Origin: Rachycentron canadum
Taxonomy: Eukaryota > Chordata > Actinopteri > Carangiformes > Rachycentridae
Length of the DNA stretch: 64,000 bases
Assembly (NCBI GenBank): GCA_038496675.1
Contig: CM076659.1
Span: 4,919,936-4,983,935, forward strand
Direction of reading: 5' to 3'
Shown here: positions 1 through 12,244 of the stretch, in pieces
How the letters are laid out: each line of letters begins with the position of its first letter
Position numbering within the stretch: the stretch's first letter is position 1
The notes under the pieces: model-generated
The model's database searches: none
What the model was told of the DNA's origin: nothing
Seen by the model: only the letters and a program-made list of their open reading frames with translations
Program-made: the position numbers and the translations under genes

Positions 1-328
1 AATCATGTTAGCGCTGGTGTGCTGGTATGTCCACAGGAACGGGTCACTTTTTTCCAGGAACTGCACCTACAACAAAGGCCGTCGGAGAAAGGACGACTAT
101 GCTGAGGCTGGCACTAAGAAGGACAACTCCATCCTAGAAATACGAGAGACTTCTTTTCAAATGATACCTATAAATCACCTGCCTGTGTCCAAGGAGGAGT
201 TTGTGATACACACGATTTTCCCACCCAATGGCCTGAGTTTATACAAAAGCCCACATAGCGAGAACAGTATTAACAACAGGAGCTACAGAGACAGTGGAAT
301 ACCAGATTCAGACCATTCCCATTCATGA
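1..328 (+). CDS. flrt3: FLRT3, C-terminal part (fibronectin leucine-rich transmembrane protein 3), 5' end outside the window
   Basis: The codon frame starts at base 2 and runs open into the window's left edge, so no start codon is claimed; the stop is TGA at 326-328. The visible 108 residues begin at the end of a transmembrane helix (IMLALVCWYV), followed by the juxtamembrane HRNGSLFSRNC and a basic GRRRKDDYAEAG stretch. The tail then contains KKDNSILEIRETSFQM, EEFVIHTIFPPNG and the terminus SYRDSGIPDSDHSHS. These motifs and this terminus are those I know for FLRT3 and differ from FLRT1 and FLRT2. FLRT3 is a type I membrane protein with extracellular leucine-rich repeats and one FNIII domain; it binds latrophilins and UNC5, and its cytoplasmic tail is reported to act with FGF receptors and Rnd1. 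Vertebrate FLRT3 coding sequence lies in one exon, which fits the uninterrupted frame. The gene sits antisense inside a macrod2 intron. Confidence 0.95.
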   Translation, partial: IMLALVCWYVHRNGSLFSRNCTYNKGRRRKDDYAEAGTKKDNSILEIRETSFQMIPINHLPVSKEEFVIHTIFPPNGLSLYKSPHSENSINNRSYRDSGIPDSDHSHS

Positions 329-1520
329 TATTTCGCATGGACATTCGTGATGAGTGCGTTACCTATACAGAGTGGCAAGACTTTCACAAAACACTGGATC
401 TATAAGACTAAGGAAGCAATGTTCTGTACATTTGCCATATAATTTATATTTAAGGACATTTTATGAAGACGGAGAACGTTCCAGTTGCAGGCCATCACTG
501 AATCATCAGTGGGTATTGTAACTAACTGCAATTCTATATTTTAGGGATTTGTAGTAATTTGTACTGTATTTCCTTTGCTTAAGGTTATCGACCAACTAAA
601 AGAAACTCTGTGTTCTACTGAGATATGATGACTTGTCAACTGTGAAAGTGGGTTTTCATTGCTGTGTTGAACAATCAGACTTTAGAAAACCTTGTAGTAT
701 AAGCACAGGTCATTCTTTTAACTTTGTGGCTGTCTGAAAAACAAAAAGGCAAAAAAATGACATGACATAAACTAAGGCACAGTTGATCAACTAATTTGCA
801 AAGCAGGCATGTTGCCCTCTAAAAGAATGAGCAGTTCGTAGCTGTCTCCACATACTACAGACCAAGAGCCTTGCTCTAGTATTCACCTGGTACTGAGTAC
901 GAATAACTAAAGATGAGGTGCCATGCTTTATTTCTCTGCTTTGTTCAGTGTGTGGTTTTTTTCTGTTTGCAAGGAGAAACACAGCAAAGCAACCCACGCA
1001 GTGTTCCAGTGTTTCAGATAGGACTGTAGGCCACAGCACAGGCCAGATAAAGCACACCGACCTTAAGGAGCCCCCTGCTCCTCAAAACAAGTAGACTGGA
1101 CAGGCTGACACAGAGGACCCCCCACTATCTCTATTTGTACAAGCCAACAATGGCCAAATGACAATGGCGGCATTCTTTAGTACCATGTACCATACGTCAT
1201 TCAAGTCACCAGGCCAAAAAGACTAAACATGTTGGCTTTCATTAGAATTATCACAGGATCAGCAACTCCTTGTTAATGAGTATTATTTTGTATTATTTTT
1301 CAATGAACACACTTTTATGTTGCCACAATTTGAAGTTAACTGTTCTTTACAATTGAAAACCAAAGTGCATTGTATGCCCTTTGGCCAGTCTTGTATGTGC
1401 CTTGATCCAATGCTTATTGTATTTAGCTTTTTAAGAAACCAGTGACTTTTTTTCATACACACTTGAATATGAAAAATATTGGTCATATTACAGAATAAAA
1501 GTGGTCAAAAATAGATCTGC
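329..1520 (+). other. flrt3: Probable 3' untranslated region of flrt3
   Basis: AT-rich sequence follows the stop codon with no credible coding frame on either strand. The right limit is set by the first good poly(A) signal, AATAAA at 1494-1499, followed by a GT-rich stretch; cleavage would fall about 10-25 bases later. The extent is inferred: an earlier non-canonical signal or a longer UTR cannot be excluded without transcript data. Confidence 0.6.
1494..1499 (+). promoter_or_regulatory. flrt3: Candidate poly(A) signal of flrt3
   Basis: Canonical AATAAA on the flrt3 strand, about 1.17 kb after the stop codon, with GTGGTC and later T-rich sequence just downstream as a possible downstream element. 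It is the first canonical hexamer that I noticed after the coding end. Confidence 0.5.
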
Positions 1521-2886
1521 TCTTTCTTACCCCACCCAAAATAATACTTAGATTTCTCTGTTCAATTATGTGTTCAATTACTATTATCCCATCACGCTTT
1601 GCTCTGATCACTTAATTGAGATTTTGCTACTCAAGAGAATTCTTTGTACAAATGTTAACTGCCCTGGAGTAAAGAGAAGGCTACAGGCAACTTGTTTTAT
1701 TCATTTATATTTCAAATGACTAGGCACACAATCTAAAAATGCTGGGAGATGAAAACATAACCGACTGCAAATTTATCCATCACTAAGATCTGAGCTCTGA
1801 GGCTGTAGCTCAAAGCCTTAAAACCACAACTCCCCTTTCAGACACAGTGAGCTCTTAAACGATATCTCAGATACTGTTCTTGAAACCCAGTTTTCCACTC
1901 TATGAGCAGTCTGCAGAGCAACATCTGCTTGAGGCTGCTGTTGTTCCTTCGTGCGGTGAAGCCATGTGTGACTTATCCGATTGGCCAGAGAGAGAAATAT
2001 CACAGTAGCGTAGAAATAGGGCTGTGGAGAGATTGGACTCTAGGGTTTGATGAACCTCCCAGGCACCAGGGCAACTGAAAACTAATGATGAGCCACCATA
2101 TGGAGGGTGGTACAGGCAGACCCTGCTGGGGATGCCCGTCCCTGCAGAGGACAGAGTATATATACACTACTCTGGGCTCCAGGCGGCACACTTAATGACA
2201 TGGTTGCAGTTCACCCAGGCAAAAGGCCCCACGTAAAGGTACACATGCAAAAGTTGTAAAATGGCCTCTTACCCCATTTTACAAAGACGTCAGACAGAAT
2301 ATCTTGTGAAAGCTAACGTAAAGTTAATGTATTTCAGATTATACTCTCAAGACTCTTGCGTTGACTGTACTCCTACACAAACGCACATAAAAGTATTCAG
2401 TATGGATCACAAAAACTATTGCATACCCACTTTCACACACCCACAAGCTCTTAACACAGCGAAAGCCTTAATTACAGTAAGGGGAGCCGCTAAAAGCTGC
2501 ACAAGTGATCCAAACCTTAAGTATACACTAACCCAGCCCCAAACACTAAATATATATCACATTAACTTGGAATCAAAGTAAACAGAGGGGCTACTTTTAG
2601 AATACGAAATAGTAATAGTTTCCATATGAACACTGTCAACAGTTTTTATTTTCTATGACTTATCAGCCTTAATTGTATTTCATTAAAGTATCTTTGGGGA
2701 GAAAAAGGAAATTACAGGATAAAACTTTGAAATGTTGGAAATTGCGCTGAAGTAAGCAAAACATCCACGTCAGAGATAATTTTCATCACACTTTTTATGG
2801 CAGCACTCTACAGAAACATAAAAGAAATAATATAATGTGCTACGCTCTGCTTTTAGGTAAATTAAACCAAACAAAAGGCTGCACAA

Positions 2887-2912
2887 TTTTTTTTTTTTTT
2901 TTTTTTTTTTTT
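2887..2912. repeat. T26 homopolymer
   Basis: Uninterrupted run of 26 T. On the minus strand it would be an A-tail, but the adjoining sequence after 2913 is not recognisable as a SINE, LINE or retrocopy. Confidence 0.95.
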
Positions 2913-4176
2913 GATATTGTCGACCAGGCTGAAAATGTGTGAGCTGAGATCTCCGCTGGCTTCACAGCATCAGCTTCTCACTGATGGATGAGGTGGCTCT
3001 ACGACTGCTCACAAAGGGATATTTTAGATCTCTTTAATTTCTTAAAATAAAACAACTATATTGTTATCAGTGGGATTTGGGGTTTAACTTGGGATTGTGG
3101 TGATCAAAACATGCTGAGCACTTTAAAGCTCTGAGAACGAACAAGCTGCTCTCACATAGTCTCTCACCTGTGTGATAAATTATAATTTAGCCAAATGCTG
3201 AAAGGACCGCGCTATTGTTGTGACTTTCACTGAGAGTAATACATTAAACAGAACAGCTTTGTGCATTTTGCCTGACCCAAGTATGAAGCAAAATTGATGA
3301 ACCAGACTGCCGACGACCCCACGTGACCTCACTTATCACTCATGACCCTTGACCCATCGGTCCTTTTACACAATTCCTTAATCACTCTCATGTTCTCACA
3401 GGGGTCACACAAGTCTTTAAACAACCCAAGATGCTACAAGCATTTGTCTCCTGTGTGACACACACAGAACCTAATTATGTTTGTCTTTTATGTAACCCAC
3501 AGATTAAAACTAATGGGGGCAGCTGCACTGTCTGCCCCAGGCTGCTGTTATTCCTATTGTAATGTACTGGTCAGGCAGCCGGTCACATTTGCATTCCTAT
3601 AGATGCTCGTATCAAAGCACTCCTGGATGACCTCACTGTGGCCGGTGGCTGGGCACGGTTCTTCTCCGTCAGCACCATTAGCAGGATCAAAAAAAAAAAA
3701 AAAACAACAGGCCATGTGACCCTTTGACTGATTAGAGGTCAGTGAAGTCAGGTCGTACTCAGGTCAAGGATCTCAAGAGATGAAAAACGGATGCATATCA
3801 GTGCCCGCAAAATATAGCCAGTCATCAGAGACTCCGTTAGGCAACCTGTCCACCACAAGGATGCTCTGCTCAGGAGAAACCCCCTGGTATTCATTACAGA
3901 GCATTCATAGAGGGAACGGCAGAAATTATGGGGAAAAACACTTTGAAGAAAAGGTCAGATGTTTAGCTAATGGCTTAATTGCCTTCGGAAACATACAAAA
4001 GGCTCACAGCATAAGGTTAAGCCAATGAGTTGATACAGAGAGGACCAATTTGAGGTTTTTTTTTCTTTGAAATTTTCAGGTGAGATGGTTTATCAACTTG
4101 ATTAGGCATGCTAGGCTAGGGTGTAATTAGTCATGATGTACAGTCAAAGGGGATGTCTTACAAAATCTAATTATAT

Positions 4177-4191
4177 AGAACATCTTGTTCT
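4177..4191. promoter_or_regulatory. Perfect consensus glucocorticoid/androgen response element
   Basis: AGAACATCTTGTTCT matches the consensus AGAACAnnnTGTTCT at all 12 fixed bases; the symmetry extends one more base on each side (4176-4192). Receptors of the GR/AR/PR/MR group bind this as a head-to-head dimer. It lies about 3.8 kb beyond the flrt3 stop and far inside the macrod2 intron. About 0.004 perfect sites are expected by chance in 64 kb at equal base frequencies, although AT-rich composition alters that figure. Function is inference. Confidence 0.55.
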
Positions 4192-4554
4192 AAAAGGGGC
4201 TTAACACGGAGTAAAAGCCCATTGTTTTCAAACTCTAGTTAAAAAAAGTTTGCTTTATCAACACATAGACTAGAATGCCAGAAACAACCACGCATCCAAG
4301 ACATTAATAAAGGGGAAGCTTGCTGTTCCCCTTTCCTCACGTCCTGTTGAACACAGCTTGCACATCAAACAGACCCACGATTTAATGGCTTCTAAATGCT
4401 GAGCAGAGCAGTGCTGAGGTCAGACACCAAACTGAGGCACAGGGCCTCCCACAAAGTCTGCATGTTTGCTAGCGTGTATAATTTGCACACACTGTGTCCG
4501 CGTGTACGAGGTATAAAAAAGAAGTACAACTGCTGTTGATCTGGTGTGAAGTAC

Positions 4555-4628
4555 TTGCTCTTTATGTTTATCCTTCTGGTTGATTCACATACATTTAAAC
4601 TTCTTTGGCTCTTTATGTTGATCCTTCA
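4555..4628. repeat. Imperfect local direct duplication
   Basis: Two copies of a 23-24 base unit (4555-4577 and 4605-4628) sharing the core CTCTTTATGTT and TATCCTTC/GATCCTTC, offset by about 50 bases, with one inserted base and about two mismatches. The intervening bases are not duplicated. Confidence 0.6.
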
Positions 4629-7086
4629 GATGTGCTGTTATAATGCAAACGTGCTTGTGAGTGTTTAGGTGTGGCCACTGGGAATGAATTTTCACAGCCA
4701 CCTTACTATTCCTGTACACTTTGCCATTAATCAGCGTGGCTCGTGCTAACACATGCACAGGTCTGCGAGCGTGAGTGTGCTTTGTCTAGCTATGTGTAAT
4801 TATGGATTTCATAGTTAGGATTGCTTGTGCATTCATGCGAACCACTGCACACTGTCCACACATGTAATTAACACAAACAGATAATTATACTGATTGATAT
4901 GCAGGGAAGCCAAAAGCCACCATCTCCCTTCCTTTCATACAGTTGTCCCAAGACTGTCATGTGACTTTAGTCGCTCTCAGTCACAAGCACAGTCTGTTCT
5001 CACTGTAAAAGACCGCAGAGGCGAAAAACAGTCTGGTGAGAGATGTGTCAATGTGAGTGATGTGTTCCTGTGCGGGGGTGTTGTCCTCTCCCCTCTGTCT
5101 CTGACCAGCTCCCCCCATCCACCAGGCCAGGACCCTCTCCATCTCTTCACATTACTCAGTGACCTGAAACCACGGGGACAAAAAAAAAAATCTAACCAGC
5201 TCCTCCATCTTCTTAATGAATCCAATTTTTTGCCTGAGAGCACAAGGCGTGTACATACATCCATGGCAACTCTAAATTATCTGACATTAATACAAATTAA
5301 CAGGAGCCAACGCCATCAAGACTGTGCCACCCCACATGGCAGACAATGACGATGCATCTATATCACTGTATGAAGACAGCAACTTATTCTACACCCCAAA
5401 ACACAGAGTCAATAATCTCATTTAAAAGAGGCTATAACCAAAACAAAAGCAGAGGGGCTGATTGGTGTCTGTGCCATTACACTATGAATTATACACAATA
5501 TGTTATGAAAATATCTATATAATTGACTCTGCACTATGGCAGCCATTAATTCCTGTCCTCCATTAAGTGGTTTAAATGATCTTGTAAGAGGCCATACATC
5601 TCCCGATGCCCTTTATGAGATCAACACCACGTCCCCCTTAGAACTTAATCGACCCTCAGTCCCATTTGTCCATGAAGCCTGATGCAGGGGAATAATTATT
5701 TCATCCCTAAAGGTTCTGAGGGGTCCAACATGTCCATTACCCCCAGCAGACCTGCAGCTCTGCAGTGGGAAGCCAAAGCTCCTCTTCGATCCATTCTCTT
5801 CTCTCATTTATGTTAAGCCAGCTTTAAATGTCAGTACAGTATTTGCATGCCAGTGTGGCTCTGTCTGCAGCTCATTATTTTCAGATGTTGACAGCCTAAT
5901 CGCATGCAAGTTTAGCCCACTTTGCTAACCTAATGGTTGCTACAGCCAAGTCATACTGAGCAGCAAGGCAAGGTTTGTATCTGCAGTGTTTGTCTGCAGC
6001 TGTCTTATTCGCTTTTGGTATCAGGAGGAAAACACAAAATGCAGTAAGCTTGCATAATCAGCTCCTCAGTAATGATAGGAAACGTTCCACGCTGACCTTC
6101 AATCAGCACTGTCTTAACCAACTCTACCACATATCACCGATGTAACAGGGAGATCAGTATAAATTATATCAATAATATGCTGAAGCATTGATTCTCCCAC
6201 TCACATCCTTCACTTTCGTCTCCCAAGGTGTTTTGAGGATGAAGAATGAGCGAGACTGAAGTCTTCCTCAGCAGGTCTGATATTACCCTTCTGACAGTCT
6301 GACCTTCAGGCGAAAGCTCAGTCCATCTCTCCAGAGGAGTCCATCATACTCCTCAGCCACCACCACACCACAGCCGGGGCTAACACATAGACCTGTGCTC
6401 AACATTAGCAATGTTTTGGTACTTCTCCAAGAGATGCAGAATTCAGCATTGTCAGCGCCTTTTAGGATTGTAAATACAGCCTGTCACCATTCATCAGGGC
6501 ACCAGAAAGAGAGCGCAGACACTTCAAGGCCTCATTATTTTGCTGTACTCAACCACCTTGACATAAGATCACTGCAGTGCAGCAAAGGAGTAACATCCCT
6601 GACCCGGCGTAGGCCAACAAAAGGTTGTGAACATCTTATGTAGACTTGGTGCACTCACATAGTTTCAGTCAGTTACCAAACTCTTGGAGACAGAGTTGTT
6701 GGAGCTGACATCAGAGGGTTTAAACACGTGAACACACTAAGCGGGCTATCTCCCGCTTTGAGAAGTGTGGAAAAGTGACAGCAGTGTCACCCTGTAACGA
6801 TACAAGTTCTACACAGAGCGCTGCAGCGGGTTGAGAGACTGCAGTCAGAACCACCCACCCCCAACTGCAGCATCCAAACACACACACAGACTCAAAAACA
6901 CAGGGAAAAAAAGTTAAGAGGAAAAAGTTTGGGGGAGAAGCCACCAATGGGCAGGGCAGGGTGGTGGGATGTGGGATTAATTAAAAGCTGCTGTCACTGT
7001 GGTGTGCTGGTGACATGCAGCCACACGATTACGGAGATCTCTGTGTGAGAAGAATCTGCTCCCACAACTCATTTCCTCCCCACTGA

Positions 7087-7104
7087 GGGGGGGGGGGGGG
7101 GGGG
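7087..7104. repeat. G18 homopolymer
   Basis: Run of 18 G after CACTGA. It can form G-quadruplex structures and its length is unlikely to be reliable in the assembly. Confidence 0.95.
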
Positions 7105-8567
7105 AGCAAAACGGGACCGTCTGTTGTACAAAATACCAAAAAAGAGAGAATCATTTTTCATTCAGAGGAATTTGAGAATCCAAAAGAAGGGAAAGAACAG
7201 GGGAAGCGGGAGGAAGGATGAGGAGAAACCCCTTTGTTTTTGAGTAAAAGATTCTGCTGAATCTATTTCAATCTGAGTGGTACACTGGGCTGCTGGGAGG
7301 CAGAGGTCAAAGGATCTAAGCCACTGTAATCCTAAGCTTGCAACTGCTTAAAACCTGCTCAAGTTAACAGGGCGATGTGTGTGTGTCTATAGACACTATC
7401 ACACTGATGCAGCTTAAACTAACATCTGGCAATGTTATCATATACTTTCCACTTATTTCTCGGGACGCTTGACAATCCCTTTCTTGTAAACAATAAACTG
7501 AAACAATTGGCAAATAAAAAAAAAAAAATTAAAAAAAACAATCACGCAACAGCACTTTAATCATTTCAGCACTAGATTAGGGATGGTGCAAGTCAAGGTT
7601 TTAAAAATTTATACACAATTAACAAAACAAAAAGTAAAATATTCTTTGGCTTTAAAAGCTCAAATGTGAAGATTTGGTCACCTCTGGGTTTTGGACCAGT
7701 GGGCCAACAAAACAAGCTGTATGTTGCATCCCTACGTCCATCCACAGTAGAAGCTATATGTTCTGATGTTATATAAGGCTATGTACTTTACATTCCTTAT
7801 AAAGCCATGCAACTATTGGAATGACATGTTTAATTATAATATTTAACAAGCAAAAAAATAAATAACAGCCATAGTTTCTTATTTTCTAAAAAGGAATAAA
7901 GATCAAACGGTTGCGTCAATTATTAGAACTGAGTAACTGATATTTTACAAGTAATTTCTCAGTGGCGGCGTAGCATCAGAGGGTTGAACATACTAGGCTG
8001 AAAAATGCACTCGTGCATTTGTAAACACATAATCCTCATGTAATTAGTAAACTCAATGTTTACAACCTGTAAAACATACTCTGTTCTCCGCACAGACGGG
8101 CGGAGCAGGCAGATGAATACATGTCAGCCACATGTGGCCTTCTAGCATTTCTCTCTGCGTTTCTTTGAGGAGTTTAATTGTGGATTCAGTGAAGGCACCA
8201 ACGAAAAGTGAAATAAAAATGTCTTTGTGAATTTTGAAAGACATCCCACCTGTTCATAGTGTTGTCAGAGTGAGACATACAGCAACCAGGTTGGAGTGCT
8301 AAAGGTTACACCACAGCCTCAGATGTCATTAACAACAAATCTTATTAAAGGTGATATCTGCGGTGAAAACAGGATACTGTAGATGAGGAAGACAGCAATT
8401 GTGCTTATTAATTCACACTTCACTCTTCCTGTAAAAGGCAGATAGATCTGAAAACACTCTGGGAGTTTGGAAACGAGACAGCGTGTGTGCATACTTGATC
8501 TCAGTTTGGTAGCTGTTTCATCAGGGAAAAATAATCACACTCACTAAATGATATCCCCCCACCCCCC

Positions 8568-8962
8568 NNNNNNNNNNNNNNNNNNNNNNNNNNNNNNNNN
8601 NNNNNNNNNNNNNNNNNNNNNNNNNNNNNNNNNNNNNNNNNNNNNNNNNNNNNNNNNNNNNNNNNNNNNNNNNNNNNNNNNNNNNNNNNNNNNNNNNNNN
8701 NNNNNNNNNNNNNNNNNNNNNNNNNNNNNNNNNNNNNNNNNNNNNNNNNNNNNNNNNNNNNNNNNNNNNNNNNNNNNNNNNNNNNNNNNNNNNNNNNNNN
8801 NNNNNNNNNNNNNNNNNNNNNNNNNNNNNNNNNNNNNNNNNNNNNNNNNNNNNNNNNNNNNNNNNNNNNNNNNNNNNNNNNNNNNNNNNNNNNNNNNNNN
8901 NNNNNNNNNNNNNNNNNNNNNNNNNNNNNNNNNNNNNNNNNNNNNNNNNNNNNNNNNNNNNN
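8568..8962. other. Assembly gap (395 N)
   Basis: All bases are N. Both edges are C-rich (two short C-runs separated by A on the left, ten C on the right), so the missing sequence probably includes a C-rich tract that stopped sequencing. Open frames that span the gap are artefacts. Confidence 0.98.
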
Positions 8963-9993
8963 ACTCTCCCCCCCCCCACTACCTAACAAACCAAAGATTG
9001 TGAGCACCTCACAAATTAAAGCTCTTCAGGAGTCAGATGAAATTTTAATATAACCAGAAGCTTTAAGGCTACTAATTATTCATCTCCTTTAATATGCAGA
9101 CATTTCATTTAAACAAAAACTTAGGCAGAAGAGGAAAGTTTCCAGTTTCAGAAAATACTGCTGGGAATGCTGGCAGGCCCATTCTTCATTTTCTAATTAT
9201 GCTGGATTATTATTAGCTAGAGACACAACTGACGAAGACGACATACATTGATGGAATGAGTGCACTAATGAAATAAAGAGATGCCAGGAAACTCTTGTTG
9301 AGCAGATGATGTTGTTATGAAGCGGTTCTACTGTTTACAGCTTAGAGTTTTGCTGGAAAATCCCAAGAAAATACTGAAGTAATGAAAGAATTTACCTTGT
9401 TATTTTTTACGGTGACAATGGTGAGCTTGAGGCAGACACATTCTTTATACATACATCTGTCTACCACATATTTCCTCTGCTTCAAGCCAGCGGCATACGG
9501 CTAAATGTTGCCAGACTGGTGCTAATGTGACAAGGGTGATGGCTTTTGTGTAAAGTCACCAGAAGTTGTCAATGGCACCACGAGCTTGGTCATTAATCAC
9601 CCAGTCGCCTGGTTTTGAGCATACATGACATGAGGGCACGGTCGCAATGGAAGGGGGTTGAGCCCTGTTACATGGACTCTCGCCCCAGGAGCCCCAATGG
9701 ACTTGAATGAAGAGGTCCCACCCATTCATAGTTACCAGGTCACTAATCAAATTATGTTGATAGCCGAGGATAGCACACAGGACAAATGAATTCATCCCTC
9801 ACCTCTATTGTCTCTCTGTGGGGGCATCACTGGGGTCTGGGATAAATAAGTAACCCCCTTTTCTTCTCAATTTATTTGAATCCCCTCAAATGAATAGCGT
9901 GCCTTGTGAGAGAGGCATGAATTAAACACAACACCGAGAGGAGGTAATTTGGAACCTCTGACGACATAGTTGTCACTGCAAGAAAAAAAAACT

Positions 9994-10007
9994 ATGCAAA
10001 TGCAAAT
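9994..10007 (+). promoter_or_regulatory. Two overlapping octamer (POU) motifs
   Basis: ATGCAAATGCAAAT contains the octamer ATGCAAAT twice, at 9994-10001 and 10000-10007, overlapping by two bases. Octamers are bound by POU-domain factors. A CAGATG E-box word follows about 25 bases later. Regulatory use is inferred. Confidence 0.4.
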
Positions 10008-12219
10008 CATCAGCATGAGCCAGATGGTCATAGTTTTGGGCAAATTCACTTAGTCAGGCATAAATAATGTCTTCCATTTTAAATATGGCCACTGCATTAT
10101 TGGACAGCACATGAAAAAAGGGATGCTGAGGTGAGATCTGCCCATCCATCATTGGAGGTGATCATTTGGTTATATATCCCCAAGGTGACTAAACACAACA
10201 ACCCTTGCACTATATGTCAAACAGGACTCTTTGTGCATGTGGCCACTCACATATGTGTATGTCATTCATGCATATACCACAGCCCCAAAGTGCCGTGCTT
10301 GTGCTGTGCAGCATTTTAATTAATCCCATGATGACAGAGTGGCTCTGGCAGGTTATGTATGTCTTAGGGCTGAGGTGAGAGGGTAGTGAGGAGAGAGGAA
10401 CATGACAGTGGGGTTAATGCCAAACCCACCCAAAGGCACAACACAGCGAGCAGCGGGTCCACTATTGGACAGGTGCTCCTTCTGGGGTCACCCGCCAACT
10501 CCCTAAACACACAAAGCCACCGTCTGTCACCACAAATTCGACCCACATGGCCAGAAACACATGGCCAGGGTTGACTCTGGTAAATGTTATGAATTTTTAA
10601 TGAGTACAATAAAATACATTTACTTATATTTTAGCCTCTTCTATTAAAAATAAGAAATGTACCAGTTGGTGGTTTGCCTGTTCATTCCCTGGCTCCCGGT
10701 CTTGCACTGAGGTGCAGTTAATTTGAGCAGCTTTAATGTGTATTTGACAGAGCGTAGAAGATGTATTATCACCATTGGTTTCTTTGCTTAGTGAAATTTG
10801 TCATTTCAATGACCATTTGAGCTCTTTCACACCAAGTGTGATTTGAATATAAAGTTAGTCATACATTTACACCATCTAAAGAAATCCTTGAGAAATGCAA
10901 ATTTTCTTTGAGGATGATTAATTGAAACTTTTAATGTGGCGGACATTGTTTCATGCCATAGAGTGGGCCAGGGTGGTTGACTGCACACATCAGCGGTGAA
11001 ACTGTGAGCTGACTTGTCCATCCTTAATCATGTCTAGCCACAATACGAAACACTGTGAAGGTGAACAGCGTGACCACATCCCAATGAGAAAATTGTATTT
11101 CAGAGTCAAAATGAGAATCTCTTTAATCGATAGGTGCAATAAATGCACAGGAATTCGTCTTGGTGACAAATTTGTCTGTGTGGAGAAATGAGAAATTGCA
11201 AAGTTTTACAGCACCAACAGTGCGACACACTGTGTAAGGTCCACAGGACCTCCTCCACTGTGGCGATATGCACACTAATATTAGCCTTGCGGTGAAGTGT
11301 AACTGCACTTTTCTTATGCCTTATCTGCCCAGCACTGGCACATTTACAACTGAGTGCATGAATGCATTGCCATTTTGCTCTCAAATACATTGGGTACTCA
11401 AATGTATAACATCAGCCCTGCAGCCCTCAAGGCTGTGGTCCGTCTGGCTTTTAGTCTCCAATTGAAATATACATGGGTCATGTACAAAGAGGACAGATAT
11501 TATAAAGGAAAAATACATCAACACATGGCAACGTTCCCAGAGACTGCCAATCAGCAGAGCAAATGGCTGAAGTATTGACTGAAACGCAACCAAGACAATA
11601 AGCTTCGTTAGATGGTTGTCATTTAAGAGACAGCAATTAGCAGGTTTTATAGCAGATCACAGAAGCTGCAGAAAAGAAGCACGGTTCCTCACCTGGCTGC
11701 TGTGAAATGAGCGGAGAAAAGCATCTTTTTGTTCACGGGCTCAAGTGCATGAGTTTACAATACAGTGAGAGTGCCTCTTCCATGCTACCAGCACACCGTC
11801 ATGGCCGTATTACGAGCGGAGTCGGAGGAATTGTAAAAGGGGGAAAACAAGCAAATGATGGACAGAGAGGCAATTTGACAAGAAAAGAAATTAATTGTCA
11901 GGGAGGGAAACAGACATGCTGACAGACTATGAAACAAACAAACAGGGTGAGCGTAAATCCAAAGAGGCTAATTTGTGCATCATCGGTATGGGCCACAGGA
12001 ACTTGATTAATATTATGTAATTTGCAATTCATCCAGTTGTGTGATTGAAAATAAAATTGAATTCATTTTCTATAAATTAGTCTTAGGAAAGACTAGTTTG
12101 TACCATGTATAAGCTCAACATATTTTTTCTACATGAAAAGAGCCACCAGAAATTATTAAGTTAAATGTTGTTGAGCTCTTGCCAGGCTTTTTTCTTTTTT
12201 TTTTTTTTTGAGTCAGTCA

Positions 12220-12244
12220 GCCAATAAGTAATAAACTTATTGGC
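12220..12244. repeat. Perfect inverted repeat (10-base arms, 5-base loop)
   Basis: GCCAATAAGT is followed, after AATAA, by its exact reverse complement ACTTATTGGC. It lies about 10 bases after a T15 run (12195-12209). No surrounding element boundary was found, so it may be a MITE relic, a CCAAT-type double site (CCAAT is present on both strands) or chance. Confidence 0.8.

Larger units (their letters stand above)
1521..8567. other. macrod2 intron / flrt3 3' flank: no gene seen
   Basis: No supportable coding exon, RNA gene or autonomous transposon was seen. Contents are simple repeats (T26 at 2887-2912, A16 near 3689-3704, G18 at 7087-7104), an imperfect 23-base direct duplication (4555-4577 and 4605-4628) and a perfect steroid-receptor palindrome at 4177-4191. 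Open frames here, including 151 codons at 4894-5349, show no family motifs and a mirrored frame on the other strand, so they are treated as chance. Confidence 0.7.

Noticed and set aside
2150..2175. TATA-box promoter (AGTATATATACAC)
   Set aside because: No downstream transcription unit or initiator context; AT-rich introns give such words often.
4894..5349. 151-codon open frame on the + strand
   Set aside because: No family motifs, no splice context, and a 95-codon frame on the other strand overlaps it. Looks like chance in a GC-richer patch.
8501..9007. Three long frames on both strands
   Set aside because: They read through 395 undetermined bases; only a few real codons exist at each end.
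10364..11593. Cluster of overlapping frames of 60-94 codons on both strands
   Set aside because: Compositional overlap in a stretch with few stops; no frame has recognisable protein features.
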